NCBI GenBank assembly: GCA_017632345.1
Contig: JAGBRL010000072.1
Location: 1-38,625 of the forward strand
DNA from: Paludibacteraceae bacterium
GTDB taxonomy: Bacteria; Bacteroidota; Bacteroidia; Bacteroidales; Paludibacteraceae
Reading direction: 5' to 3'
Length of the DNA: 38,625 nt
Shown: in pieces, positions 1 to 6,980 of the stretch
Layout of the letters: the number at the start of each line of letters is the position of its first letter
Position numbering within the stretch: position 1 is the first letter of the stretch
Notes under the pieces: model-generated
The model's database searches: none
Seen by the model: only the letters and a program-made list of their open reading frames with translations
What the model was told of the DNA's origin: nothing
Translations under genes and position numbers: made by a program

Positions 1-197
1 TAGTTAATCTCGCCGTTCCGCTTCGCAATTTTGCCGGACACAAGGTCTGCAAGCATTGTTTTGCCTGCACCGTTCGCTCCGACCACAGCCCACTGCTCAC
101 CTCGCTTTATCTCCCAGTTTATGAGCGACGGGAAGGTCATGCCGTACACCCGAGGCTCTACGTTCTCTAAAGATAAGAATAGTTCTCGCTCCATCAT
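1..197 (-). CDS. ABC transporter ATP-binding protein (N-terminal part only)
   Basis: The first 65 or so codons of an ATP-binding cassette protein; the rest lies beyond the left edge. The Walker A P-loop is visible (VVGANGAGKTML), preceded by an aromatic stretch (EIKRGEQWAVVG) where the A-loop normally lies and followed by DLVSGKIAKRNGEI, the usual start of the helical region. The layout resembles ModF-type or other soluble ABC ATPases, but the signature motif and Walker B are not in view, so the substrate cannot be judged. Two adjacent ATGs (197 and 194) lie just beyond the smpB stop codon, so the gene is probably translated in the same operon as smpB. Confidence 0.8.
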   Translation of the reverse strand, partial: MMERELFLSLENVEPRVYGMTFPSLINWEIKRGEQWAVVGANGAGKTMLADLVSGKIAKRNGEIN

Positions 198-199
198 CT

Positions 200-658
200 C
201 TAACGCTTCATAAAACGCTCCATCGTGCGCTTGTCATCTTTTTCTTTCAGAGATTCGCGCTTGTCATACTCTTTCTTACCCTTTGCAACGGCAATCTCCA
301 ATTTCGCAAGCCCCTTTTCGCTTATGAAGAGCTTTGTTGGCACAATTGTGAAGCCTGTCTCTTTTGTCATTCTTCTGATTTTCTGCAGTTCACGCTTTGT
401 CAGAAGCAATTTACGGTCTCGCTTTGGAGCATGATTATTGTAACTTCCGAAAAAATATTCCGAAATATTCATATTCTTAACCCACAGCTCATCGTTTGCA
501 AAAAAGCAAAACGAATCGACAAGGCTCGCCTTGCTGTTGCGGATAGACTTGATTTCAGTACCGACAAGCACTATTCCTGCCTGAAACTTATCCAGCAACT
601 CATAGTCAAACGAAGCTCGCTTGTTTCGTATCAATATATCATTTTTTATCTTACTCAT
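200..658 (-). CDS. smpB: SsrA-binding protein SmpB
   Basis: SmpB binds tmRNA (SsrA) and delivers it to stalled ribosomes, allowing trans-translation and tagging of the incomplete peptide. The 152-aa length is normal for the family. Visible features are the N-terminal motif [20 protein letters not shown], the conserved [12 protein letters not shown] strand, and [11 protein letters not shown], which belongs to the OB-fold RNA-binding surface. The C-terminal tail is highly basic ([19 protein letters not shown]), as expected for the segment that folds in the ribosomal mRNA channel. It lies 10 nt after the Yip1-like gene and just before an ABC ATPase gene on the same strand, so the three are probably cotranscribed. 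Confidence 0.97.
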   Translation of the reverse strand: MSKIKNDILIRNKRASFDYELLDKFQAGIVLVGTEIKSIRNSKASLVDSFCFFANDELWVKNMNISEYFFGSYNNHAPKRDRKLLLTKRELQKIRRMTKETGFTIVPTKLFISEKGLAKLEIAVAKGKKEYDKRESLKEKDDKRTMERFMKR

Positions 659-668
659 AATCTGATTT

Positions 669-1244
669 TCAATTAATTATCTTGTTTAGAACAATCCTCA
701 CAAACTCCGACGACGCAAACAGGACGGCCACAGACAACAATGTGAACCACACTCTTTTCTGCTCGTCTATCTTTTTGTAAAGTGCCGGCACAGCCTCCCA
801 TATTATATATACAGTATAAAAATACAGAATATAAAGGAAAAATCCGTATGACCAGAATATCACTATAGCGCGTACGCAAACCATCACCACAGACGAATAC
901 GCTATGAAACAGATGCTCCGCTCCATATTCGGCTCTTCTCCAAAATATTTCAAAAACAACTGGCTATTAACCAGCAACACCGCAATGTAAAAACCTACAA
1001 ACAGCGTTATGAAAAACGTGAGCGTGTCCTTTATCAGCACCTCCGCCACCTGCCCGAAACTGCAGTCCGGAACATTCAAAGCCTTTGACAATGCAGATAC
1101 CGCCACAATAAGCGTAAGCCATAAAAAAAGCGGAAGTACAAATTTTTTCTGAATATTGTACCCCTCCTTGCTGTTCTCCCAAACAACAGGCCATGCTTTT
1201 TTAGGAGTCCAGAATATGTCTCTTATCTGCTCTAATATCGTCAT
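669..1244 (-). CDS. Yip1-domain-like integral membrane protein
   Basis: A 191-aa protein with about five hydrophobic segments (roughly residues 36-55, 74-97, 108-128, 132-150 and 166-185). The N-terminal cytoplasmic segment ([16 protein letters not shown]) is typical of bacterial Yip1/YIP-family proteins, which often begin with a short FxxP-containing helix before the membrane bundle. The function of bacterial members is unknown. I chose the ATG at 1244: a TTG at 1271 extends the frame by nine codons but sits on the predicted -7 box, upstream of any likely transcript start. First gene of a probable operon with smpB. Confidence 0.75.
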   Translation of the reverse strand: MTILEQIRDIFWTPKKAWPVVWENSKEGYNIQKKFVLPLFLWLTLIVAVSALSKALNVPDCSFGQVAEVLIKDTLTFFITLFVGFYIAVLLVNSQLFLKYFGEEPNMERSICFIAYSSVVMVCVRAIVIFWSYGFFLYILYFYTVYIIWEAVPALYKKIDEQKRVWFTLLSVAVLFASSEFVRIVLNKIIN

Positions 1245-1268
1245 TGCAAGAAATAATATATGGTTCTG

Positions 1269-1276
1269 CAAAAGTA
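1269..1276 (-). promoter_or_regulatory. Predicted -7 box of the Yip1-smpB-ABC operon
   Basis: Read on the minus strand this is TACTTTTG, a match to the Bacteroidetes -7 consensus TAnnTTTG. It lies 25 nt upstream of the ATG at 1244. A TTTG 14 nt further upstream is closer than the usual 19-20 nt, so only the -7 match is supported. Confidence 0.4.
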
Positions 1277-1324
1277 ATTAAGATTAATCAAAAGACCACA
1301 TAAGTTCTGCAGATTTTTTTTACT

Positions 1325-1360
1325 TTAGGCAAATTCTATAAATTAGGTCGAGATGATTTT
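1325..1360 (-). repeat. Solo arm of the dispersed palindromic repeat (copy A)
   Basis: The plus strand reads TTAGGCAAATTCTATAAATT followed by AGGTCGAGATGATTTT. On the minus strand this matches the right arm and loop word of the element at 6587-6633 and shares the loop word of the element at 29261-29325. No opposite arm is present here. The copy sits between the Yip1-like gene and the phnA terminator, next to an unexplained GC-richer stretch (1362-1448). Confidence 0.55.
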
Positions 1361-1448
1361 GAAGTGCATTTCGCTTAGGTTGTTCGTATTTGCGAAGGAG
1401 CGATGCGGGTTTAGTGACCGTGGATTCCGCCCCAGCTGATTCAGACAT

Positions 1449-1486
1449 GAAAAAACAGGCTGCAATCAATAAAATGATGCAGCCTG
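1449..1486 (-). terminator. Rho-independent terminator of the phnA-like gene
   Basis: A perfect 9-bp stem (1456-1464 with 1478-1486, CAGGCTGCA) with a 13-nt loop is followed on the minus strand by six T residues. It begins 8 nt after the stop codon of the PhnA/YjdM gene. Confidence 0.9.
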
Positions 1487-1493
1487 ACATTTA

Positions 1494-1829
1494 TTAAATC
1501 TTCTTTACAAATTCAGACTTAAGCCCCATTGCGCCTATTCCGTCTATTTTGCAGTCGATATTGTGGTCACCGTCCGTCAAACGTATGTTCTTCACTTTTG
1601 TACCTACTTTGACTACAAGAGAAGTGCCCTTGATTTTGAGGTCCTTGATCACGGTTACGGTATCGCCGTCCTGCAAGATATTGCCGTTGGCGTCTTTAAC
1701 AACGTTCGAATCCTCATCTGACTCTTCGTTAGGATTCCACTCATAAGAGCATTCCGGACAAACTATCAAGTTGCCGTCTTCGTAAGTGTACTCTGAATTA
1801 CATTTTGGACAGTTTGGTAATTGTTCCAT
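1494..1829 (-). CDS. PhnA/YjdM-family zinc-ribbon protein
   Basis: A 111-aa protein of the PhnA/YjdM family. The N-terminus carries a zinc ribbon with two CxxC knuckles (CPKCNSEY and CPECSYEW, residues about 8-28), followed by an acidic linker and the family's C-terminal SH3-like domain ([17 protein letters not shown], then [21 protein letters not shown]). Despite the old PhnA name, the family has no established role in phosphonate use, and nothing nearby suggests phosphonate metabolism. It is probably a single-gene unit: it has its own promoter match (1861-1892) and its own terminator (1449-1486), and lies just downstream of the oadGAB terminator. Confidence 0.92.
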   Translation of the reverse strand: MEQLPNCPKCNSEYTYEDGNLIVCPECSYEWNPNEESDEDSNVVKDANGNILQDGDTVTVIKDLKIKGTSLVVKVGTKVKNIRLTDGDHNIDCKIDGIGAMGLKSEFVKKI

Positions 1830-1860
1830 CTAAAAAATTGTTTATTGTTAATACTGACCG

Positions 1861-1892
1861 CAAATATATGACTTTATAACGAGAAAAACAAA
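1861..1892 (-). promoter_or_regulatory. Predicted promoter of the phnA-like gene
   Basis: On the minus strand TTTG (1889-1892) and TATATTTG (1861-1868) are separated by 20 nt, close to the Bacteroidetes -33/-7 arrangement. The -33 element overlaps the T-tract of the upstream oadB terminator. The expected leader is about 25-30 nt. Confidence 0.6.
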
Positions 1893-1926
1893 AAAGGCGG
1901 AACCCCACTTAAAAAGGTCCCGCCTT
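1885..1926 (-). terminator. Rho-independent terminator of oadGAB
   Basis: An 11-bp stem (1894-1904 with 1916-1926, AAGGCGGRACC with one G-T pair) is followed on the minus strand by TTTTTTGTTTTT. It lies 20 nt after the oadB stop codon and closes the operon. Confidence 0.9.
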
Positions 1927-1946
1927 GATTATGCAACTAAATCAAA

Positions 1947-3200
1947 TTACATCATAGAAGGAACGATTGCGATCAAGATTCCGGCTGCAACAGCAGAACC
2001 AATCACACCAGCAACGTTAGATGACATACAATAGTTCAACACATGATTCTTCTTGTCATACTTCAGAGCTATTTCGTTAGCCACACGAGAAGCCATAGGA
2101 ACAGCGCTCAGACCTGTAGCTCCGACAAGCGGGTTTATCTTCTTCTTAGCGAACATGTTCCATACCTTCACCATCAAGATACCGCCAAAGATAGAGAAAC
2201 CGAACGCAAAGAATCCGCCAATCACAATACCAATAGTCTTGAAATCAAGGAAAGACTCAACAGTCATAGTCGCGCCCACACACAATCCCAAGAAGATTGT
2301 AGCGGTGTTCATTATACCGCCCGAAGCCGCGCTGAACAGACGGAACGTATTGTTTCCGATTTCCTTGATCAAATTACCAAACATAAGCAGAGCAACCAAG
2401 TTCACAGCATCCGGCACAACAATACCAACAAGCACGATAACCATGATAGGGAAAAGAATCTTAAGCACGCGCATGTTCTTAATCTCATTTTTGCTCGGAT
2501 ACAATTTATCCTGCTCTTTCATGTTGATTTTCAGCTCGTTTTCACTGCAAGTCAACTTTACCACAAGCGGAACTATAACAGGAACCAAAGCCATGTACGA
2601 GTATGCCGCAATAGCAATAGGACCCAACATGTGAGGAGCAAGCTTCAGCGTTGTAAATATAGCCGTAGGGCCATCAGCACCACCAATGATAGCCAAAGAA
2701 GCAGCTTCGTTCAACTCAAAGAACTGGCTTCCGATAAGCAACACCATGAAAATACCCAACTGAGCGGCAGCTCCGAAGATAGCCAACTTCAAGTTACGCA
2801 ACATAGGACCAAAGTCTGTCAATGCCCCAACTCCCATAAAGATAATAGGAGGAAGCAAACCTGACTTTATCAGAGCGTAGTAAAGGAAATTCATGATTCC
2901 AAGGTCATGAGCAATCTCAGGCAACGACATCTCGTAAATATTTTTGCTCACCTCTTTACCATCCAACATATAATTCACAAAGCCTTTCCCGTCTGCAGCT
3001 ATAACTCCCATATTAGCATCAGGGATGTTTGCAATAAGGACTCCAATAGCGATTGGCACAAGCAGCAATGGCTCAAACTCCTTCTTTATACCAAGATAAA
3101 GCAACACCAAGCCAAGAGCAATCATAACAATATACCCCGGATTAGCAAGGAAGCCATCCAATGCCGTCATTTTATATATACTTTCAAAAATATCGTTCAT
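1947..3200 (-). CDS. oadB: Sodium-pumping decarboxylase beta subunit (OadB family)
   Basis: The integral-membrane subunit that decarboxylates the carboxybiotin formed by the alpha subunit and couples this to export of Na+. The 417-aa length and about 9-11 hydrophobic segments fit the OadB/MmdB/GcdB family. The family motif GGADGPTAIFTT is present (about residues 173-184); its Asp is implicated in Na+ and proton handling in characterised OadB. The C-terminal half has the expected GLCVGATM and VAGVIGSAVAAG helices. It starts 10 nt after oadA and is the last gene before a strong terminator. Sequence alone does not fix whether the complex acts on oxaloacetate or methylmalonyl-CoA. Confidence 0.94.
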   Translation of the reverse strand: MNDIFESIYKMTALDGFLANPGYIVMIALGLVLLYLGIKKEFEPLLLVPIAIGVLIANIPDANMGVIAADGKGFVNYMLDGKEVSKNIYEMSLPEIAHDLGIMNFLYYALIKSGLLPPIIFMGVGALTDFGPMLRNLKLAIFGAAAQLGIFMVLLIGSQFFELNEAASLAIIGGADGPTAIFTTLKLAPHMLGPIAIAAYSYMALVPVIVPLVVKLTCSENELKINMKEQDKLYPSKNEIKNMRVLKILFPIMVIVLVGIVVPDAVNLVALLMFGNLIKEIGNNTFRLFSAASGGIMNTATIFLGLCVGATMTVESFLDFKTIGIVIGGFFAFGFSIFGGILMVKVWNMFAKKKINPLVGATGLSAVPMASRVANEIALKYDKKNHVLNYCMSSNVAGVIGSAVAAGILIAIVPSMM

Positions 3201-3210
3201 GGCTCTCTTA

Positions 3211-5049
3211 TTATTTAATTCTCATCAATACATCGTCTTCTGCAACAGAAGAGCCACTGCCTACACATATTTCTGTAATAACGCCGTCCCATTCAGATGC
3301 AATTGCATTGAAAGTCTTCATCGCCTCTACGTAACAGATTACCTGACCCTTCTTAACTGTGTCGCCAACCTTCACAGCTGCGTCTCCTGAGTTCTTAACC
3401 AAATAGAACTTACCTTCCAGCGGAGCCAAGAGTTCGTTACCTTCGCCCGGAGCAGCAGATACAGCTGCCGGAGATGCCGCTGAAGCAGACGAACCATCGT
3501 TTGCACCGACAACAACCGAATACTTAACACCGTTAACATCAACTACAACAGTTTGAGGTAGAGACATTTCACCACCGTTAGAGCCAGAGCACTTCTTAGA
3601 CTTTCTTTCTGCCAAGTCAGCTTCGAAGTCAGCCTTAGCCTTGCCCGACTTGTAAGCGCGGTACTGCTGAGGGTGCATAGCCAACTCGAACAGCTCTTCG
3701 TCGTCCTCGCCAAGCTCCCAGCCCTCTTTCTTCATCTCTTCGCGGAATGAGTCCAAAGCGTCCGGATAGTTGCTCTGCGGATCTTCAGTATGGAACTCAC
3801 GTCCCTGCTCTTTAGCCTTAGCGATAAGCTCTGGAGCAAGTTCGCCAGGAAGCTTACCAGACTTGCCAAGCATCATGTCCCAAATATCGTCAGCAATCAT
3901 AGACCAGCGCTCTTTGCCCTTCTCCATCTGCATAACGTTCATCAAAGCCATGTTCTTCACATACTGAGAGAACGGAGTCACAAGACAAGGATAACCCATC
4001 ATAGGCCATACGTACTTAACCTCGTCGAACAACTTGATAAGAAGTTCGTCCTGAGACATCTTAGGCTTGCCGTTCTTTTCTTTCCATTTGTTGATAGACT
4101 CAAGATTAGTTTCCAAGTCTGTCATCAAAGAGCCCATCATACCGCCCGGAAGACCAGGACCGATAAGCAACGAGTTCATCTGACGATTGCGGTCTGGTAT
4201 ATAGTAGCCCAAGAAGTCGTCCATCATCTCCTGAATCATTGTGCGAGCTTCCATATAGGCTTCCATGTTAATCTCTTTCACCTTGAATCCAGCATCCTTC
4301 AACATAGCCTGAACAGCGATGATGTCTGCGTGACCAGTACCCCAAGAAAGAGGCTCCATGCCCACATCCACATAGTCACAACCAGCCTTGCAGACTTCCA
4401 AAATAGAAGCCATATTGAAACCTGGCCCTGCGTGACTATGATACTGAATTGTTATATCCTTGATTGCCTTGATGTTGCGAGTAAGTTCGCCCAAGAACGC
4501 AGGACGGCCGATTCCAGCCATATCCTTCAAGCAGATTTCGTCACAGCCAGCTTCGATAAGCTCCTTAGCCATGTTTGTGTAATACTCCACTGTGTGAATT
4601 GGAGAGTATGTGATGCAAAGGCAGCACTGCGAAATCATTCCGCCCTCTTTTGCATACCCGATAGAAGGGATGATATTTCTTGTATCGTTCAGACCGCAGA
4701 ATGTACGAGTGATGTCTGTGCCTTGCTTCTTCTTAACTTTGTAGAACAACTTGCGCACATCAGCCGGCACCGGGCTCATACGAAGACCATTAAGCGCGCG
4801 GTCTAGCATGTGTGTCTGAATTCCTGCATCATGGAAAGGCTTTGTCCACTGACGAACTGCCTTGTTAGGATTTTCTCCGAACAAAAGATTAACCTGTTCA
4901 AAACCACCGCCGTTTGTTTCTACTCGGTCGAAACAGCCCATCTTCACAATTGCCGGAGCTACTTTTACCAACTGGTCAACACGGGGCACATACTTGCCTG
5001 CCGCCTGCCACATATCTCTAAAAACGAGACTGAATTTTACTTCTTTCAT
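3211..5049 (-). CDS. oadA: Biotin-dependent decarboxylase alpha subunit (OadA/PycB-like carboxyltransferase plus biotin carrier)
   Basis: A 612-aa fusion of a carboxyltransferase TIM barrel (about residues 5-275), a conserved helical domain (about 290-470), an Ala/Ser/Pro-rich linker and a C-terminal biotinyl domain. The barrel keeps the metal-site residues known from OadA and pyruvate carboxylase: Asp12 in FRD, Lys175 in LKDMAG, and His204/His206 in YHSHAG. The biotin-acceptor lysine is Lys578 in EAMKTF; the usual second Met after Lys is Thr. The entrance motif is FRDMWQAAGKY rather than FRDAHQS, and HxH is followed by Ala instead of Asp, so this is a divergent member whose substrate (oxaloacetate, pyruvate-type or another acid) is uncertain. 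It lies between oadG and oadB. Confidence 0.9.
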   Translation of the reverse strand: MKEVKFSLVFRDMWQAAGKYVPRVDQLVKVAPAIVKMGCFDRVETNGGGFEQVNLLFGENPNKAVRQWTKPFHDAGIQTHMLDRALNGLRMSPVPADVRKLFYKVKKKQGTDITRTFCGLNDTRNIIPSIGYAKEGGMISQCCLCITYSPIHTVEYYTNMAKELIEAGCDEICLKDMAGIGRPAFLGELTRNIKAIKDITIQYHSHAGPGFNMASILEVCKAGCDYVDVGMEPLSWGTGHADIIAVQAMLKDAGFKVKEINMEAYMEARTMIQEMMDDFLGYYIPDRNRQMNSLLIGPGLPGGMMGSLMTDLETNLESINKWKEKNGKPKMSQDELLIKLFDEVKYVWPMMGYPCLVTPFSQYVKNMALMNVMQMEKGKERWSMIADDIWDMMLGKSGKLPGELAPELIAKAKEQGREFHTEDPQSNYPDALDSFREEMKKEGWELGEDDEELFELAMHPQQYRAYKSGKAKADFEADLAERKSKKCSGSNGGEMSLPQTVVVDVNGVKYSVVVGANDGSSASAASPAAVSAAPGEGNELLAPLEGKFYLVKNSGDAAVKVGDTVKKGQVICYVEAMKTFNAIASEWDGVITEICVGSGSSVAEDDVLMRIK

Positions 5050-5069
5050 CTTATCTTATTATTACCTTT

Positions 5070-5336
5070 TTACATTCTTTCAATCTTCTCAGCTTTACCT
5101 TTTCCGTTTGTTAACTTGCTTATTGCCAAATTGATAGCCTGAGCCACGTCCGGACTAACAGCCCCCGTGTTCTGAGCCTGCTTTGCAACTGGCTTCTCCT
5201 CTTCTGGCAAATACTTGTTAACTACCGTGATTAACAAATTTCCGCAACCAATAACTATCAGCAACACAACAAACACAGTTGACATACCGATAAGCATCAA
5301 CTGCAACGAATTAACTAAATTAGCATCTAAAAACAT
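5070..5336 (-). CDS. oadG: Sodium-pumping decarboxylase gamma subunit (OadG family)
   Basis: An 88-aa small membrane subunit. One membrane helix lies at about residues 10-38 (LMLIGMSTVFVVLLIVIGCG), preceded by a short N-terminus and followed by a hydrophilic tail rich in Glu, Pro, Lys and Ala, as in OadG, which anchors the alpha subunit to the beta subunit. The tail has no His-rich zinc-binding end of the Klebsiella type. I chose the ATG at 5336; a TTG 14 codons upstream adds residues unlike the family. It is the first gene of oadG-oadA-oadB and ends 20 nt before oadA. Confidence 0.85.
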   Translation of the reverse strand: MFLDANLVNSLQLMLIGMSTVFVVLLIVIGCGNLLITVVNKYLPEEEKPVAKQAQNTGAVSPDVAQAINLAISKLTNGKGKAEKIERM

Positions 5337-5740
5337 CTTATAACTAAATAAATTAATTAATAATACTTTTCTTTTCAACTAAAACCTTAAACAATACTGC
5401 AAGACAGAGTTACACCGCATAAATCCGCATCTCATCCGTACGCAACACAACTTTCTCTATTCCTTAGCCAGACAACGCTCCACCTCGCATATTTCCGCAA
5501 AGTACCCCAAAGATAATAATTCGAAATCAATTTTTACAAAAAATTCAATACTTTTTTTCAAAAATGAGAAAAATACATACAAATAATAACCTAAGAAGGA
5601 CAAATTGAAGAACGCTCTATTCGGCAGATTCTCAAATCGCATTTTACAGAAATTGCTTTCGCTTTTCTATTTTTTATGTTTTTTCGCACTTCTGAACACT
5701 ATTTTAACTTATATTTGCATACATTTTAGAATTGGACAAT
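5337..5740. other. Divergent intergenic region between oadG and the NYN gene
   Basis: About 400 nt of AT-rich sequence separate the divergent oadG and NYN genes. A plus-strand -7 match is at 5710-5717. I found no exact TAnnTTTG match that clearly serves oadG; the operon promoter is probably here but not identified. An open frame of 61 codons (5457-5642, minus) is Phe-rich and low in complexity, and I do not regard it as a gene. No hairpin terminator or RNA gene was seen. Confidence 0.5.
5710..5717 (+). promoter_or_regulatory. Predicted -7 box of the NYN-domain gene
   Basis: TATATTTG matches the Bacteroidetes -7 consensus exactly and lies 23 nt before the ATG at 5741. No clear TTG is found 19-20 nt upstream. 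The position favours the ATG at 5741 over a TTG at 5732. Confidence 0.55.
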
Positions 5741-6538
5741 ATGAGAGATGTTAAAGATATAAAACTTGCTGTGCTGATTGATGCGGACAATATTCCGTAT
5801 TCGCACGTTAAAGAAATGCTTGATGAGATTGCCAAGCTGGGCGTGCCTACTATTAAGCGCATTTACGGCGACTGGACTAAGACTACCGTGGCAGGATGGA
5901 AGTCCGCGCTTTTGGAGCACGCTATCACGCCTATACAACAATACAGCTACACCACCGGAAAGAATGCGACCGACTCTGCCATGATTATTGACGCGATGGA
6001 CATTCTGCACGATAACAAGGTGGACGGCTTCTGCATCGTGTCCAGCGACAGCGACTTCACCCGCCTTGCCACACGTTTGCGCGAATCGGGGAAACTGGTT
6101 ATCGGCATCGGCGAAAAAAAGACGCCCAAACCGTTTATTGTGGCTTGCGACAAGTTCATATACATCGAAATCATCAGTAACATCGAACCGCCGAAACCTA
6201 GTTTCAGCGACTCGTCTTTCAATAAGGGATATAACCGTTTTGACAAAACTGACAGCAGACTTATACGTCTTATCAAAAGCTCTATCGAAGACCTTGCCGA
6301 CGACAATGGATGGGCTTTCCTTGCGGAGGTTGGCGCTCTTATCATCAAGAAGAAACCGGACTTCGACCCTCGAAACTACGGCTTCAACAAACTGACGCCG
6401 CTGATAAAATCGCTAAGCAAGCACTTTATTGTTGACGAACGTGAGGTTGAAAAGACTCACATCAAACACATATACGTGAAAATCAAAGAGGTCGCAAAAC
6501 CTCCTATATACAGGAATCAGAACAAACAGAACTCTTAA
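5741..6538 (+). CDS. NYN-domain (LabA/DUF88-like) protein with C-terminal OST-HTH/LOTUS domain
   Basis: A 265-aa protein of the NYN family, PIN-like folds that are often ribonucleases. The acidic residues expected for metal binding are present: IDADN near the N-terminus, ATDSAMIIDAMD in the middle, and the SSDSDF motif. The FTRLATRLRESGK and VIGIGEKKTPKPF segments are typical of the LabA/DUF88 subgroup. After a linker, residues about 170-260 (LIRLIKSSIEDLADDNGWAF, FDPRNYGFNKLTPLIKSL) form an OST-HTH/LOTUS domain, a proposed RNA-binding module often fused to NYN. It is a single-gene unit with its own promoter and terminator. The RNA target is unknown. Confidence 0.9.
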   Translation: MRDVKDIKLAVLIDADNIPYSHVKEMLDEIAKLGVPTIKRIYGDWTKTTVAGWKSALLEHAITPIQQYSYTTGKNATDSAMIIDAMDILHDNKVDGFCIVSSDSDFTRLATRLRESGKLVIGIGEKKTPKPFIVACDKFIYIEIISNIEPPKPSFSDSSFNKGYNRFDKTDSRLIRLIKSSIEDLADDNGWAFLAEVGALIIKKKPDFDPRNYGFNKLTPLIKSLSKHFIVDEREVEKTHIKHIYVKIKEVAKPPIYRNQNKQNS

Positions 6539-6543
6539 ACATT

Positions 6544-6586
6544 AAAGGGAAACAGAGCCTAACAGCAAATGTTTCCCTTTCCTTTT
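6544..6586 (+). terminator. Rho-independent terminator of the NYN gene
   Basis: An 11-bp perfect stem (6544-6554 with 6570-6580, AAAGGGAAACA) has a 15-nt loop and is followed by CCTTTT. It begins 5 nt after the stop codon. Confidence 0.85.
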
Positions 6587-6633
6587 AGGTAAATTCTAAA
6601 AAATCATCTTGGACTAATTTATAGAAATCGCCT
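6587..6633. repeat. Dispersed palindromic repeat, paired arms (copy B)
   Basis: The left arm AGGTAAATTCTA faces the right arm TAATTTATAGAAATCGCCT across a short loop containing TCATCTTGGAC. About 13 of 19 arm positions are complementary. The right arm and loop match copy A (1325-1360) read on the minus strand, and the loop and start of the right arm match copy C (29261-29325). The copy lies between the facing terminators of two converging genes. Confidence 0.6.
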
Positions 6634-6648
6634 CTATTTTCCTTCTAT

Positions 6649-6684
6649 AAAAAAAACTTGAACCAGAGAATACTGATTCAAGTT
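6649..6684 (-). terminator. Rho-independent terminator of the 54-aa gene
   Basis: A 12-bp stem with one G-T pair (6655-6666 with 6673-6684, AACTTGAAYCAG) is followed on the minus strand by a run of T residues. It starts 5 nt after the stop codon at 6690. A shorter T run on the other side could let it act weakly in both directions. Confidence 0.85.
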
Positions 6685-6689
6685 ACTTT

Positions 6690-6854
6690 TTAAGACAATA
6701 AACCGGCGCCCGTCTTGGCTAGCAGTTTCACGGATCCGTCTGCCGTGTAAGTTCTTGCAAATATTGAAATGAAATCCAATACCGACTGCTTCGGCTCATC
6801 AAGCCCTTTTTGATTGTCTTCTGTCAATAAATTTAGAGTAAAGTTTTCCTGCAT
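6690..6854 (-). CDS. Small conserved-looking protein, 54 aa
   Basis: An ATG-initiated frame of 54 codons. The protein begins MQENFTLNLL and has a middle segment KQSVLDFISIFARTYTAD and a Gly-rich end (LLAKTGAGLLS). Short proteins of this form (an acidic start, then a VLDFIxxFARxY helix, then a short hydrophobic end) occur as separate genes in Bacteroidales genomes, with no known function; this is from memory of the pattern and was not checked. A terminator follows immediately and a -7 match lies upstream (6902-6909), so it appears to be an independent transcription unit or the last gene of the pepD unit. Confidence 0.65.
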   Translation of the reverse strand: MQENFTLNLLTEDNQKGLDEPKQSVLDFISIFARTYTADGSVKLLAKTGAGLLS

Positions 6855-6901
6855 AGGCAATAATTTTTAACGTTAAACTTCATCTTATACCCAAACTCAC
6901 A

Positions 6902-6909
6902 CAAATATA
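6902..6909 (-). promoter_or_regulatory. Predicted -7 box of the 54-aa gene
   Basis: The minus strand reads TATATTTG, an exact consensus -7 box, 48 nt before the ATG at 6854. A TTTG lies only 13 nt further upstream, so the -33 element is unclear. Confidence 0.5.
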
Positions 6910-6980
6910 ACGTCTAAAATTTCAAATTATTACAACCTAACACAAAAAAATCACATAAAAATTCAGTCTGACCGCATCTA

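Noticed and set aside
1360..1450. tRNA gene in the GC-richer gap
   Set aside because: No T-loop (GGTTCRANNCC) or acceptor pairing could be found.
2043..2864. Long plus-strand open frame of 273 codons opposite oadB
   Set aside because: It is the reverse of a certain gene; the product has no domain and is skewed to His, Asn and Arg, as antisense frames of this genome are.
5457..5642. 61-codon ATG frame on the minus strand upstream of oadG
   Set aside because: Phe/Leu-rich, low complexity, no recognisable domain, and it lies in an AT-rich promoter region.
6587..6633. Interpretation of palindromic copy B as a Rho-independent terminator
   Set aside because: The stem is AT-rich with no T-tract, and true terminators lie on both sides of it.
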